Below, one piece after another: positions 52,343-62,272 of a DNA stretch of 64,000 nt. The notes beneath the pieces were generated by a model. That model was given only the letters and a program-made list of their open reading frames with translations. It was not told where the DNA came from and did no database searches. This stretch comes from an uncultured Mycoplasmatota bacterium. Its GTDB lineage: Bacteria; Bacillota_I; Bacilli_A; Izemoplasmatales; Izemoplasmataceae. Each line of letters begins with the position of its first letter. The first letter of the stretch is position 1. The position numbers were made by a program, and so were the translations under genes. The stretch spans positions 806,001-870,000 of the forward strand of contig CAJXVW010000001.1 in NCBI GenBank assembly GCA_913062645.1, read 5' to 3'.

Positions 52343-52655
52343 GAAAGTCCATGCTAGCACAAGCTGAGACGCTTGTAGTGATTGTGATGGAGGAAACCAT
52401 AACTCCATGCACGTCTTCGGACGTGACGGCCGGGAAGGCGCCTGTCAAATGGCGTCGGTACCTGTAAAAGTGCCACAGAGACGAGCCGGCCGGGAAACCG
52501 GACGGGTGGAACGGGTAAACCCCGCAAGCTAGAAACCCAAATTATGGTAGGGGCACTCCGGCGTGGGAAATGAACCAACAACGGAGCTGCGCATGCAGAG
52601 ATAAATGATTGCCGCCCTCTCGAGGGTACAGAACATGGCTTATCGGTTATCATGA
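52311..52655 (+). ncRNA. rnpB: RNase P RNA
   Basis: This is the catalytic RNA of RNase P. Conserved pieces appear in order: AGGAAAGTCCATGCT (P4 5' side and core), CTGAGA, GTGCCACAGAGACGA, GTGGAACGGGTAAACCCC, GAAACCCAAAT, AGATAAATGATTGCCGCC and ACAGAACATGGCTTAT (P4 3' side). P1 can form between GTGGTAACC (52311-52319) and GGTTATCAT (52645-52653), which sets the ends. The core spacing resembles type B of Bacillota. The 5' end overlaps the preceding BFD-like coding region by about 32 bases. Confidence 0.95.
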
Positions 52656-52661
52656 TATTAA

Positions 52662-52692
52662 GAAGAGATGGAAATTGCTCCATCTCTTTTTG
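52662..52692 (+). terminator. Intrinsic terminator after rnpB
   Basis: AGAGATGG pairs with CCATCTCT, followed by TTTTTG. It lies right after the RNA 3' end. Confidence 0.9.
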
Positions 52693-52736
52693 TTTGAACT
52701 ATGGTATAATGTAGGAAATGGAGAAGAGGTGCGGCA

Positions 52737-52916
52737 ATGGATGTTCTGAACTCATTGTTTTACGGATTTCTGATTGGCACGATCAGCGTGGGTTTCACGC
52801 TGATCCGCAGAAGCGCGTTCAAAGGACAGCCGTATCCGCCACTGAACAAGATTCTCATCCGCTATGTGATCGTGAGTCTCATCTTCGCCGTGATTCATTA
52901 CGTTGTGGGATTCTGA
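52737..52916 (+). CDS. 59-residue two-helix membrane protein
   Basis: This short gene encodes MDVLNSLFYGFLIGTISVGF at its N-terminus, with two predicted transmembrane helices (about 4-22 and 40-58) joined by a basic loop (RRSAFKGQPYPPLNK). The ATG follows GAAGAGGTG at good spacing, and a TATAAT lies at 52705-52710. No family was recognised. It is too small for most gene finders but has clear expression signals. Confidence 0.65.
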   Translation: MDVLNSLFYGFLIGTISVGFTLIRRSAFKGQPYPPLNKILIRYVIVSLIFAVIHYVVGF

Positions 52917-52978
52917 GGTTCTTCCCGGAAAAAGAAGATGATGGCTTCGAGGTAGTTTCGAATGCGATCCGTGACCAT

Positions 52979-53006
52979 CAAAAAAGAGCGATTTTTCGCT
53001 CTTTTA
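52979..53006. terminator. Bidirectional terminator between two small membrane genes
   Basis: AAAAGAGCGA pairs with TCGCTCTTTT around TTTT. It overlaps the stop of the convergent gene and serves both directions. Confidence 0.85.
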
Positions 53007-53342
53007 ATTTACGACATTGCTTTTGTCGAACGTGTCACGGCTGCCACCCGACTTGACGATGATGTAACGACCGTTGTACTTGGCGAAGAATCGGATGGCA
53101 CTGCGCAACAACAGAATACCATAGGTGATCGACGCCAGCACCAGCATCAACAATCCGAACAAGATGGAATCGTTGCCCCAGAGCAACACCTCGAGGATGA
53201 TACCGAGCGCCAACGCGTAGTAGATCAACGCGCCGAACATGTAATAACGAAGACGAGGCAGGAACTTCAGTTCCCAGTAGTTGAGAAAGGCATGGTCGTC
53301 TTTCTTGTCAAGACGTTTGCCGAGTAGATACAGGATCAGCAT
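53004..53342 (-). CDS. Small membrane protein of unknown function
   Basis: This 112-residue minus-strand protein has two central hydrophobic helices (about 33-52 and 57-78) and a charged C-terminus with YIIVKSGG. No family was recognised. AAGGGAGTG precedes the ATG at 53340-53342. Its -10 (TATAAT, 53369-53374 on the minus strand) faces away from the yaaA promoter. Confidence 0.65.
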   Translation of the reverse strand: MLILYLLGKRLDKKDDHAFLNYWELKFLPRLRYYMFGALIYYALALGIILEVLLWGNDSILFGLLMLVLASITYGILLLRSAIRFFAKYNGRYIIVKSGGSRDTFDKSNVVN

Positions 53343-53360
53343 GATTTTCACTCCCTTTGC

Positions 53361-53389
53361 TTGCATCCATTATACCATAATACTATAAT
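53361..53389 (+). promoter_or_regulatory. Promoter of yaaA
   Basis: TTGCAT (53361-53366) and TATAAT (53384-53389) are 17 bases apart, about 20 bases before the ATG. A minus-strand TATAAT overlaps the spacer, making this a divergent promoter. Confidence 0.75.
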
Positions 53390-53408
53390 GTTTATGAGGT
53401 GAATCACG

Positions 53409-54104
53409 ATGAAAATCATCCTGTCCCCCAGCAAGACCGCATCCTACTGCCGCGACGAGCGGTTGCAAGACGCTCCCTTGTTTGATGCGACCAAAACCGC
53501 CAACCTTGTCACGACGCTCTCCCGCATGAGCAAAGTCAGACTGGGCAAAGCCTTGTCAGTCAAAGGTGACATTCTGGATCAAACATACCAAGCGTACAAG
53601 AACTTCACCAACAGTGACACCCATCACGCCTTCTCCAGCTATACAGGACTCGTATTCAAACAGCTCAATCGTGAGGATTACGACGAGGAAATGATGAACT
53701 ACATACAGAATCATGTTCGAATTCTGGATGCGCTCTACGGCGTGTTGGAACCAGGAACCTTGATTGCTCCCTATCGTCTGGACATGAAAGCCAAACTGAA
53801 TCAGGATCTATATGCCTATTGGAACTTGGATCCCGTATTTGCCGGCGAAACCGTCATCAATCTCGCCAGCAACGAGTTCGCCAGGATGCTTACGGTTCCC
53901 ATGATCACCGTTCAGTTTTTGCAACAGAAAAACGGCAAACTCGTCAACCAGGCGACCTACGCCAAGATGGGCCGCGGCATGGTTCTCGATTACATGATTC
54001 AAAACCAAATCACATCGATTGACGACATCAAACGATGGTCCCAGGATGGCTATCGGTTTGATCCGGACGCAAGCAACGAAACGACGATCACGTTCACGCG
54101 GTGA
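53409..54104 (+). CDS. yaaA: Peroxide stress protein YaaA
   Basis: This 231-residue cytoplasmic protein of the YaaA/DUF328 family limits free iron and DNA damage during peroxide stress in E. coli. Conserved blocks are MKIILSPSKT, HAFSSYTGLVFKQL, LDALYGVLEPGTLIAPYRLDM and NLASNEFA. It fits with the ferritin and thioredoxin in this window as part of an iron and oxidative-stress set. GAGGTG precedes the ATG. Confidence 0.92.
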   Translation: MKIILSPSKTASYCRDERLQDAPLFDATKTANLVTTLSRMSKVRLGKALSVKGDILDQTYQAYKNFTNSDTHHAFSSYTGLVFKQLNREDYDEEMMNYIQNHVRILDALYGVLEPGTLIAPYRLDMKAKLNQDLYAYWNLDPVFAGETVINLASNEFARMLTVPMITVQFLQQKNGKLVNQATYAKMGRGMVLDYMIQNQITSIDDIKRWSQDGYRFDPDASNETTITFTR

Positions 54105-54120
54105 AAACAACCACATTGTA

Positions 54121-54149
54121 TTGATTTCCATCGCCACATGATGTACAAT
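54121..54149 (+). promoter_or_regulatory. Promoter of lepA
   Basis: TTGATT (54121-54126) and TACAAT (54144-54149) are 17 bases apart, 28 bases before the ATG. Confidence 0.65.
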
Positions 54150-54177
54150 AAGTTAGGTTTACCGAGGAGGTGACGAC

Positions 54178-56010
54178 ATGAGCAAATCAATCGATTACGA
54201 CAAGATCCGCGAACGGCAGAAGCTGATTCGCAATTTCAGCATCATCGCTCATATCGATCACGGCAAGAGCACCCTCGCCGACCGCATCCTCGAACACACC
54301 GAATCGGTCAGCGCCCGCGACATGAAGAACCAGCTCCTCGATTCGATGGACATCGAACGCGAGCGCGGCATCACAATCAAACTCAACGCCGTCGAGATCG
54401 CCTACAAGGCCAAGGACGGCAACACCTACATCTTCCATCTCATCGATACGCCCGGCCACGTCGACTTCACCTATGAAGTGTCGCGCAGCCTCGCCGCCTG
54501 CGAAGGCGCGGTGCTCGTCGTCGACGCCGCCCAGGGCATCGAAGCGCAAACGCTCGCCAATGTTTATCTCGCAATCGACAACGATTTGGAAATCCTGCCG
54601 CTCATCAATAAAATCGACCTCCCCAGCGCCGAACCCGACAAAGTCAAACGGGAAATCGAGGACATCATCGGTCTCGATGCCTCCGACGCCGTTTTGGCCA
54701 GCGCCAAGGAAGGCCTCGGCATCACCGACATCCTCGAACAGATCGTCCATCTCATCCCCGCCCCGACAGGCGATCCGGAAGCGCCGCTCAAAGCGCTCAT
54801 CTTCGACTCGTATTTCGATCCCTACCGTGGCGTCATCCCCTCGATCCGTATCGTCGAAGGCACCGTCAAGAAAGGCGACAAGATCCGAATGATGGCGACC
54901 AAAGCCGAATACGAAGTCATCGATGTCGGCGTGTTCACGCCAACCGAGAAGAAGAAGGACTACCTCGCACCTGGTGACGTCGGCTTTCTCACCGCGTCGA
55001 TCAAGGACGTCAAAAACGTCCGCGTCGGGGACACGATCACCAGCGTGCCGAAGAGCGCCAATGAACCGCTGCCCGGTTATCGCAAGCTCAATCCGATGGT
55101 GTTCTGCGGTCTCTATCCGATCGACAGCGGCGATTACGAAGACCTCCGCGACGCACTTGAGAAACTCAAATTGAACGACGCGTCCCTGATCTTCGAACCG
55201 GAAACCTCGCAAGCCCTTGGCTTCGGCTTCCGCATCGGGTTCCTCGGACTCTTGCACATGGAAATCATCCAGGAACGCATCGACCGCGAGTTCAACATTC
55301 CAATGATTGCCACCAGTCCGAGCGTCATCTATCACGTGCATCAGACCGACGGCAGCGTCGTCAACATCGACAATCCCTGCGACATGCCGCCGATTCAACA
55401 AATCGACTTCATCGAAGAGCCCTATGTCACGGCGACCGTGATGACGCCGGAAGACTACGTCGGCGTGATCATGGAACTCTGTCAAAGCAAGCGCGGCATC
55501 TTCGGCGACATGCAGTACATCGGTGAAAACCGTGTTCAGCTTGTCTATCAAATGCCCCTGCTTGAAATCGTCTATGATTTCTTCGATCGTCTCAAAAGCG
55601 GCACCAAGGGCTACGCCAGTTTCGACTACGAGTTCAGCCAGTACCGCCGCAGCGACCTTGTCAAGATGGACATTCTCCTGAACGGCGAAATCGTCGACGC
55701 GCTGTCGACCATAGTGTTCCGCGAGTTCGCGTTTCGCCGCGGCAAAGCGATCACCGAAAAACTCAAGGACGTCATCCCCCGCCACATGTTCGAAATCCCC
55801 GTGCAGGCGGCGATCAACAGCAAGGTCATCGCCCGCAGCACGATCAAGGCGATGCGCAAGAACGTCCTCGCCAAGTGTTATGGCGGCGACGTCTCACGCA
55901 AAAAGAAACTTCTTGAGAAGCAGAAGGAAGGCAAAAAGCGGATGAAGGCCGTCGGCAACGTCGAAGTCCCGCAGGAAGCGTTCCTGAGCGTACTCAGTCT
56001 CGACGACTAA
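54178..56010 (+). CDS. lepA: Elongation factor 4 (LepA)
   Basis: This 610-residue translational GTPase assists ribosome biogenesis and translation under stress. The G1 motif AHIDHGKST lies at 24-32, DTPGHVDF and [11 protein letters not shown] follow. EF-G-like domains and the unique C-terminal domain with [32 protein letters not shown] are present; the lysine-rich C-terminal run is typical of LepA. GAGGAGGTG precedes the ATG. A terminator follows. Confidence 0.98.
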   Translation: MSKSIDYDKIRERQKLIRNFSIIAHIDHGKSTLADRILEHTESVSARDMKNQLLDSMDIERERGITIKLNAVEIAYKAKDGNTYIFHLIDTPGHVDFTYEVSRSLAACEGAVLVVDAAQGIEAQTLANVYLAIDNDLEILPLINKIDLPSAEPDKVKREIEDIIGLDASDAVLASAKEGLGITDILEQIVHLIPAPTGDPEAPLKALIFDSYFDPYRGVIPSIRIVEGTVKKGDKIRMMATKAEYEVIDVGVFTPTEKKKDYLAPGDVGFLTASIKDVKNVRVGDTITSVPKSANEPLPGYRKLNPMVFCGLYPIDSGDYEDLRDALEKLKLNDASLIFEPETSQALGFGFRIGFLGLLHMEIIQERIDREFNIPMIATSPSVIYHVHQTDGSVVNIDNPCDMPPIQQIDFIEEPYVTATVMTPEDYVGVIMELCQSKRGIFGDMQYIGENRVQLVYQMPLLEIVYDFFDRLKSGTKGYASFDYEFSQYRRSDLVKMDILLNGEIVDALSTIVFREFAFRRGKAITEKLKDVIPRHMFEIPVQAAINSKVIARSTIKAMRKNVLAKCYGGDVSRKKKLLEKQKEGKKRMKAVGNVEVPQEAFLSVLSLDD

Positions 56011-56037
56011 GAGGATTGCGAAATCCTCTTTTTTCTT
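56008..56037 (+). terminator. Intrinsic terminator after lepA
   Basis: AAGAGGATT pairs with AATCCTCTT around GCGA, followed by Ts. Confidence 0.9.
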
Positions 56038-56048
56038 TTGTTTAGTGC

Positions 56049-56076
56049 TTGTGAATTGAGGACATTGTGATACAAT
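56049..56076 (+). promoter_or_regulatory. Promoter of hemW-xerD-deoB
   Basis: TTGTGA (56049-56054) and TACAAT (56071-56076) are 16 bases apart, with an extended TGATACAAT. It lies about 20 bases before hemW. Confidence 0.65.
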
Positions 56077-56096
56077 TGAAGTAGAGGTGTGTTATT

Positions 56097-57218
56097 ATGT
56101 TAACCAGCATATATGTTCATATACCGTTCTGTGATCATATTTGTACCTACTGCGACTTCCACAAGGAAATCGCATCGGACAGGAAGAAACGGAACTACAT
56201 CGACGCCTTGTGTCGGGAACTGGTCGTACACCAAGACGATCTGGTTGACATCAAGACCATCTACATCGGCGGCGGTACGCCGCTCAGTCTCGATGAGCAA
56301 CTGCTTGCTAAACTGCTCGAAACGATCAGTCAAGTAGTCGATACATCGCGTCTTGTCGAATACACCATCGAGACCAATCCGAACAATCTGACCGCGTCGA
56401 AGATTGCCCTGTTGCAACACCACGGCGTCAATCGCGTCTCAATCGGCGTCCAGACGTTCCAGTCCGCACAACTGAAGTTCCTCAATCGCGATCACAAGCT
56501 CGCCGATGTCACCAACGGCATCCAACTGTTGCGTGACGCCAAGTTCCCAACCATCAGCGTCGACATGATCTTCAGTCTGATCGGCCAGACGATGGCCGAA
56601 TTGGACGACGACCTCAACAAGGTCATCGCGCTGGGCGTGGATCACATCAGTTACTACTCGCTGATCCTCGAGGAGAAGACGATCCTGTTCCACATGTACC
56701 GGAAGAACGAAATCGAACCCAACGATGAAGATCTCGAAGGCGCCATGTACGAACGGGTCATCGACACCTTGCAGGCCAATGGCTATGACCAATACGAAAT
56801 CAGCAATTTCGCCAGAAACGGTGCCGAAAGCGAACACAACAAGACCTACTGGCTGAATCGCGATTACCGTGGATTCGGCAGCGGTGCGCATTCGCTGATG
56901 GACGGCAAGCGGTTCTACCATGAACCGAACGTCCGCCGTTACATCCAGCGGGCAGCGAGCGATGATTTCCAGCCGACATCCGTCGAAGTCACCGACGGAC
57001 TCGCCGATGCGCTGATGCTCGGATTGCGTCTGACCAAGGGCGTATCGGTAACGGAACTGAACCAGCGCTATGACACCGATCTGTTCGCGCGCTATCCAGA
57101 ACTCAACAACCACATCAACAATGGCTTTATCATACATGACAACGACCGATTGTTTCTGAGCCGAAGTGGCATCCTGCTCGGCAACATCGTATTCCAAACC
57201 TTCGTGGAGGTGACTTGA
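56097..57218 (+). CDS. hemW: Radical SAM protein HemW
   Basis: This 373-residue protein is a haem chaperone-like radical SAM enzyme, historically annotated as coproporphyrinogen dehydrogenase-like. The [4Fe-4S] motif is CDHICTYC (Cys12, Cys16, Cys19), and IGGGTPLSLD and the HemN-type C-terminal domain follow. Its ATG is preceded by GAGGTG, and the lepA-hemW order is conserved. It ends one base before the xerD start. Confidence 0.92.
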   Translation: MLTSIYVHIPFCDHICTYCDFHKEIASDRKKRNYIDALCRELVVHQDDLVDIKTIYIGGGTPLSLDEQLLAKLLETISQVVDTSRLVEYTIETNPNNLTASKIALLQHHGVNRVSIGVQTFQSAQLKFLNRDHKLADVTNGIQLLRDAKFPTISVDMIFSLIGQTMAELDDDLNKVIALGVDHISYYSLILEEKTILFHMYRKNEIEPNDEDLEGAMYERVIDTLQANGYDQYEISNFARNGAESEHNKTYWLNRDYRGFGSGAHSLMDGKRFYHEPNVRRYIQRAASDDFQPTSVEVTDGLADALMLGLRLTKGVSVTELNQRYDTDLFARYPELNNHINNGFIIHDNDRLFLSRSGILLGNIVFQTFVEVT

Positions 57219-58121
57219 ATGCTCAAACGTCTGCTCAAGGAGTATGAGTACTATCTGCGCATCACCAAAGGACTCAGCTCCAACTCAATCAAATCCTACG
57301 TAACCGACCTCACTGAGTATGTCGAGTTCATTTCCCGCAACTACAACATCGAAGATCCCGACCGCATCACCAAACAACACATCCGCAATTTCATCGCCCG
57401 GCTCAAGCGCAAGGATTCCTCGACCAGCAGCATCTCCCGCAAGATGAGCGCAATCCGTTCGTTCCACAAGTATTTGCTGCTCGAAAAACTTGTCCAGGCC
57501 AATGTCGCACTCGGCGTTCGTCTGCCGAAAAAGGAAAAGAAACTGCCGACCGTTCTGAGCGTCGAGGAAGTCGATGCCCTGATGATCGCCTCCGATGGCG
57601 ATCATCCGCTCGAACTGCGCAACAAGGCGATGCTTGAAATGCTGTACGGAAGCGGTCTTCGCATCAGCGAACTACTGGATCTGCGACTGAGCGACCTACA
57701 CATCAACATGGGCTTCATCAATGTCACCGGCAAAGGCAACAAGGAACGCATCGTGCCCGTCGGCGCGGAAGCGTCCTACGCCCTTCGCCGCTATCTCGAC
57801 AAAGGCCGCCCGCAACTCAAGAAAGTCCCCGGCGACATTCTGTTCGTCAACAGCCGCGGCGGCAGCATCTCCCGCGTCGGATTCTACAAGGTGTTGAAAA
57901 CCCTGACGCAGAAGGCCGGCATCACCAAAGACGTCTCGCCCCATACCCTGCGCCACAGTTTCGCCACCCATCTGCTCGACAACGGCGTCGATCTGCGCGT
58001 CGTTCAGGAACTGCTCGGGCACGAGGACATCTCGACCACGCAGATCTACACGCACATCACCAAACAACAGCTCAAGGACGTGTACGAGGAATTCCATCCG
58101 CGTGCCAACAAGAAGGAGTAG
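57219..58121 (+). CDS. xerD: Tyrosine recombinase XerD/XerC-like
   Basis: This 300-residue site-specific recombinase resolves chromosome dimers at dif. The N-terminal SAM-like core-binding domain has [13 protein letters not shown]. Catalytic residues are Arg148, Lys172, His242, Arg245, His268 and Tyr277 ([40 protein letters not shown]). The XerC or XerD choice is not decided by sequence; placement next to deoB is typical of XerD in Bacillota. GAGGTG precedes the ATG. Confidence 0.93.
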   Translation: MLKRLLKEYEYYLRITKGLSSNSIKSYVTDLTEYVEFISRNYNIEDPDRITKQHIRNFIARLKRKDSSTSSISRKMSAIRSFHKYLLLEKLVQANVALGVRLPKKEKKLPTVLSVEEVDALMIASDGDHPLELRNKAMLEMLYGSGLRISELLDLRLSDLHINMGFINVTGKGNKERIVPVGAEASYALRRYLDKGRPQLKKVPGDILFVNSRGGSISRVGFYKVLKTLTQKAGITKDVSPHTLRHSFATHLLDNGVDLRVVQELLGHEDISTTQIYTHITKQQLKDVYEEFHPRANKKE

Positions 58122-58126
58122 ATACC

Positions 58127-59302
58127 ATGTTCAAACGAATCTTTCTGATCGTCATCGACAGCGTCGGTTGTGGCGCGTTGCCCGACGCCGAGGCATTCGG
58201 CGACGCGGGCACCAACACGATCAAGCACATCAGCGAAGCGACCGGCGGCATTCACTTGCCGACGATGCAGCAGCTTGGCTACGGCAACCTGACGGACATC
58301 GTCGGCGTACCACCGACCGACAGTCCGATCGGCTATCACACCAAGATGATCGAAATCAGCAACGGCAAGGACACGATGACCGGGCACTGGGAACTGATGG
58401 GTCTGAAGATCGAAACGCCGTTCATCACCTTCACCGAGAACGGCTTCCCCGCCGAACTGATCAATGAACTCGCCCGGCGCACCGGCCGCAACATCGTCGG
58501 CAACAAGGCGGCGAGCGGCACCGACATCATCGAAGAGTACGGCGAACACCAGCTCAAGACCGGCGATTTGATCGTCTACACGTCGGCCGACAGCGTCCTC
58601 CAGATAGCCGCGCATGAAAAAGCGGTGGGTCTGGACACTTTGTACGAAGCCTGCGAGATCGCCCGCGAACTGACGATGAAAGAAGAATGGCGCGTCGGAC
58701 GCGTCATCGCCCGTCCCTTCATCGGTGACAAAAAGGGATCCTTCACGCGGACGGCGAACCGCCACGACTACGCGCTCAAGCCCTTTGCGAAAACCGCTTT
58801 AAACTACCTGAAGGATACCGGCAAGGACGTCATCGCCTTCGGCAAGATCAACGACATCTACGATGGGGAAGGTATCACCGCCAGTTACAAACAAAAAAGC
58901 AATCACCACGGCATGGAAAACTTCATCGACCAGGCGCACAAGCCGTTCACCGGACTCGCCTACCTCAATCTCGTCGATTTCGACGCACTCTACGGCCATC
59001 GTCGCAATCCCGTCGGATACAAGGATGCGCTCGAAGAGTTCGACGGCCAGCTGGCTCAGCTGATGCGCGTGCTCAACGACGACGATCTGTTGATGATCAC
59101 CGCCGACCACGGCAACGATCCGACGCACCACGGCACCGATCATACGCGTGAGTACGTTCCGCTGTTGGTCTGGAGTCCTTCGATCGCCGGTGGCGCGTTG
59201 CCGATTCGTCAAACGTTCGGCGACATCGGCGCGACGATCAGCGACAACTTCAATACCGAACGGGCCCCCTACGGCACCAGTTTCCTGACTCTGTTGAAAT
59301 AA
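58127..59302 (+). CDS. deoB: Phosphopentomutase
   Basis: This 391-residue alkaline-phosphatase superfamily enzyme interconverts ribose or deoxyribose 1- and 5-phosphates in nucleoside salvage. Metal-binding and catalytic blocks are [27 protein letters not shown] (catalytic Thr) and [21 protein letters not shown]. It fits with cdd and the pseudouridine enzymes in salvaging nucleosides. AAGGAG precedes the ATG. It is the last gene of the plus-strand block. Confidence 0.97.
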   Translation: MFKRIFLIVIDSVGCGALPDAEAFGDAGTNTIKHISEATGGIHLPTMQQLGYGNLTDIVGVPPTDSPIGYHTKMIEISNGKDTMTGHWELMGLKIETPFITFTENGFPAELINELARRTGRNIVGNKAASGTDIIEEYGEHQLKTGDLIVYTSADSVLQIAAHEKAVGLDTLYEACEIARELTMKEEWRVGRVIARPFIGDKKGSFTRTANRHDYALKPFAKTALNYLKDTGKDVIAFGKINDIYDGEGITASYKQKSNHHGMENFIDQAHKPFTGLAYLNLVDFDALYGHRRNPVGYKDALEEFDGQLAQLMRVLNDDDLLMITADHGNDPTHHGTDHTREYVPLLVWSPSIAGGALPIRQTFGDIGATISDNFNTERAPYGTSFLTLLK

Positions 59303-59333
59303 AAAATGCGTTCCCGCGGGAACGCATTTTTAA
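59301..59333. terminator. Bidirectional terminator between deoB and the coiled-coil genes
   Basis: AAATGCGTTCCC pairs with GGGAACGCATTT around GC, with As and Ts on both flanks. It serves both convergent transcripts. Confidence 0.9.
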
Positions 59334-62269
59334 TTGGATCGTTGGAAATCGGCGGTGAAGTCGTCCTTGGCTTCGGCGAGTTCTTTCTTGAGCTGGCGCT
59401 TGTTGCGGCGCACCAGTTCTTTTTTCTCGGCGTTGAGACCGCGTGAGGCCTTGCGGATGAACTTCTTGTAGGGTTTGTTGGTGGCTTTGATCAGTTTGGC
59501 GGTGTCCTTGAGCACGTCGGCGTGGCGCGTCAGTTCGGCGTTGATGAAATCCTGACGGGTGCGCAGCAGCGTTTGGAAGTGTTCCTTCTCGCGCTCTTGA
59601 AGAGTGGCGTAGTCGGCGTTGATGGCCGCCTCGTCGCGATAGAGCGGAGCGTGGAACAAGGCGTCCTTTTCATGTTCGAGTTTGGCTTTCATCGCGGCCT
59701 TTTGGTCCTCGATCGCCTTGGTCGTCTCGGCGAGCGAACGTTCCCGTTCGTTGTGAATCGCTTCGAGTTCCTTGGCATGGACCTCGATCGCTTGGCGCTT
59801 GCGGTCCTTCTGTGTGGCGATGAACGTTTCGGTCGCTTCGTCGCTGGTCATCTCGAGCAACTGTTGTTTCGTCTTGTGGATGATCTCAAGCGGCTCTTTC
59901 ACCCGTTCTTCGTAAAGTTCCTCGGCTTCCTTGATGGCGCGCTGCAGGCGGTCGTCGGCGCTGGTGACGGCACCGCTGTTGAGAAGCGGCAGAATGCCGG
60001 CGGTGTCCTGGGCGTGGTTGGTCTGTTCGATCTGTTCGTACTTGGCTTTGGTCTGCTCGTACAGCTGTTCGAACGCCTGGACCGTCTGGTCCTTGAGCAG
60101 TGACGCCTCCTCGATGGCCTGTTCGGCACGTTTTTCAGCGGCCTGGATGACCGTTTCGTAGCGTTTGATCTGCGGATCGGCCTGTTCGTCCTTGTCGATC
60201 GCGGCGATCATCTCGTCGTAGCGATGGTTGAGACGATCGATCTGATCCTGGATCGATTGGTTTTCCCGTTTGTCGGTGAACAGCAGCAGTTTGAAGTTGA
60301 GGTCTTCGAGCTTGTCGTTGCGTTCTTTTTCGAGTTTCGATTTCTCGTATTCGTATTTCTGGCGATAATAGTCGATTTTCTTGTTGGCGTAGGCCAGTTC
60401 CTGTTCGCGGGTCAGATTGATGTTCTCGACGCGGATGTCGAACTCGCTGTTGGCGCACTGGATCTGTTGTTCGGCGAAGAGGATCTGGTTCTGCAGCGTG
60501 GTCTTGACGAAGGTGTCGTTGACCTGGATGCCCAGATTGATCCGTTCAAACTGTTCTTCGGCGAGGCTTCGTTCGTTCTCATAGAGCGAACGGACTTTCT
60601 TGAGCTGCAGTTCGCGTTCTTTCTGGGCGATCTTGATCAGCGATTCCTGATAGATGATGTCACTGTTGGCGTCTTCCTGGACCTTTTCGGTCTTGATCAG
60701 CGACTCGTTGCGGGTCTTGAGAATCAGCTTGTCGATGTCGGCCAGTTCCTTGGCAAGACGCAGATCGAGAATCGTCTTGTCGATCTGATAGGTTTGTTCG
60801 ATGCGAATCAGTTCATGATTGCTGCCGCTTTCCTGAAGCAGCAGAAGCCGTTTCTGTTCGATGTCCTTGAGTTCCTGCAGGAGCGCCTTGAAGGTCGCGA
60901 TCAGTTCGTGGTCGCGCAGTTCGTTCAACCGCATGATCTCGAGTTCGGCGAGGCGCAGTTCGAGTTTGAGGTCGAACAGTTCGGTGAGGGTTTTCTGAGA
61001 GTCGTTCAGGAACCGTTCGAGTTCCTTGATCAGGCGTTTGTTGATGGTGACGTCGCCCTGGAGACCCTGGTGGTCGGCTTTGATCTTGTAGAGAATCTTG
61101 GCCTCTTCGAATTTGATCGTTTCCAGTTGTTCCGCGAGGTCCTGCTTGTTCTTGTCCTGAACGTACTTGAGTTCGTGGTTGAGCAGTTGCTGGACGGCCT
61201 TGTCCTTGGTCTTCTTGGTTTCGATCGCCAGTTGCTTGTCGGTCTTGGCGCCGACTTTGGCGACGTTCTGCTTGTCGATCTTGTCGAACTGTTTCATCAG
61301 CGACTGAACCTTGGCGTAGTCCTGTTTCTTTTCGGCGTCGATGATCAGCAGGCGGATGTTCTTGAGTTGTTCGTCCTTGTCCCGCTGGGCCTGACGTTCG
61401 GCTTCGAGCGCCTGTTTGTTCGCGGCTTCGAGTTTGGCGCGGACGCCGTCTTCGTACGCGATGTACTGGTCGATGATCTGTTGCCGTTTGATCTGATACT
61501 GTTCGTCGATCTGTTCGCGTTTGGCGGCGATCGCTTCGAGTGTGGCGGCGTGGTCGGTGGTGATTTTTTCGCCGATGAAGACGTCGTCGTCGACCGGGGT
61601 GAACATGCTGGTGCTCTCGGCCTGGATCTGGCGATACTGTTCCAGATGCGCCTCGATGGCGTCGGTGAATTGTTCTTCGATGGCCCGCACGCGGTCCTTG
61701 ATCTCGTTGCTCTTTGCGATCTGGTCCTTGGTGAAGGTGCGTTTTTGCTGGTAGAGGCTGTCCATCAACTGGAGAATGTCGTCGGTGACGGCCTTTTGTT
61801 TGTCGTAGAGGAGGTCGTTGTTGTCATGGAGAATTTGTTTGTAGTTGTCCTCGATGTCGGTCGTCGACACGATCGACGCGGCGAGGTTCTTGTAGATATC
61901 GTCGATGGTTTCGAGTTTGTCGGCGGTGTGGTCGTTTTCGTAGAAACGGATTTCCTGACGGGCGGCGAAAATGGTGTTTTCGGCGTCGATCATCTGGTTG
62001 AGTTGTTCGAGCACCGTTTCCCGATCGACGAGGTCGATCGACTGGTTGAGTTCGTCGATTTCGATGTCGAGTTCCTGGAGGCGGCGTCTGGTGTCGTTGA
62101 TCCGCTGGTTGTTTTTCTTCTTGACTTCCATGTTGGCGGCGAGCACCTGGTCGACGAGGTCCTTGAGCAGATCGGATTCCCGGGCGATGTCCTTTTCGAT
62201 GATCGTCGAGATGTCCTTGTTGGCTTTGCTGATGACTTTCGGCAGAGCTGACTTGGTCGATTTGGCCAT
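59330..62269 (-). CDS. Giant coiled-coil protein of unknown function (979 residues)
   Basis: This 979-residue protein is nearly all charged heptad-type coiled coil, rich in Lys, Glu, Gln, Leu, Ile and Asp. I found no Trp, only one Cys (near ANSEFD), few Pro or Gly, no signal peptide and no transmembrane helix. No enzyme motif was recognised. A short basic C-terminal end (KPYKKFIRKASRGLNAEKK) stands out. It is the downstream gene of a pair; its ATG lies three bases after the stop of the upstream gene, with AAGGAGG in that gene's last codons. It may form a filament or scaffold; this is inference. Confidence 0.7.
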   Translation of the reverse strand: MAKSTKSALPKVISKANKDISTIIEKDIARESDLLKDLVDQVLAANMEVKKKNNQRINDTRRRLQELDIEIDELNQSIDLVDRETVLEQLNQMIDAENTIFAARQEIRFYENDHTADKLETIDDIYKNLAASIVSTTDIEDNYKQILHDNNDLLYDKQKAVTDDILQLMDSLYQQKRTFTKDQIAKSNEIKDRVRAIEEQFTDAIEAHLEQYRQIQAESTSMFTPVDDDVFIGEKITTDHAATLEAIAAKREQIDEQYQIKRQQIIDQYIAYEDGVRAKLEAANKQALEAERQAQRDKDEQLKNIRLLIIDAEKKQDYAKVQSLMKQFDKIDKQNVAKVGAKTDKQLAIETKKTKDKAVQQLLNHELKYVQDKNKQDLAEQLETIKFEEAKILYKIKADHQGLQGDVTINKRLIKELERFLNDSQKTLTELFDLKLELRLAELEIMRLNELRDHELIATFKALLQELKDIEQKRLLLLQESGSNHELIRIEQTYQIDKTILDLRLAKELADIDKLILKTRNESLIKTEKVQEDANSDIIYQESLIKIAQKERELQLKKVRSLYENERSLAEEQFERINLGIQVNDTFVKTTLQNQILFAEQQIQCANSEFDIRVENINLTREQELAYANKKIDYYRQKYEYEKSKLEKERNDKLEDLNFKLLLFTDKRENQSIQDQIDRLNHRYDEMIAAIDKDEQADPQIKRYETVIQAAEKRAEQAIEEASLLKDQTVQAFEQLYEQTKAKYEQIEQTNHAQDTAGILPLLNSGAVTSADDRLQRAIKEAEELYEERVKEPLEIIHKTKQQLLEMTSDEATETFIATQKDRKRQAIEVHAKELEAIHNERERSLAETTKAIEDQKAAMKAKLEHEKDALFHAPLYRDEAAINADYATLQEREKEHFQTLLRTRQDFINAELTRHADVLKDTAKLIKATNKPYKKFIRKASRGLNAEKKELVRRNKRQLKKELAEAKDDFTADFQRSN

Positions 62270-62272
62270 GAC

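Noticed and set aside
54187-55785. 532-codon open frame opposite lepA
   Set aside because: Shadow of lepA, with no start signals and no domain.
60224-62251. 675-codon hydrophobic open frame on the plus strand opposite the coiled-coil gene
   Set aside because: Its Val/Leu/Phe-rich sequence is the complement of Lys/Glu/Gln/Asp codons. The opposite frame has a good ribosome-binding site and couples to its neighbour.
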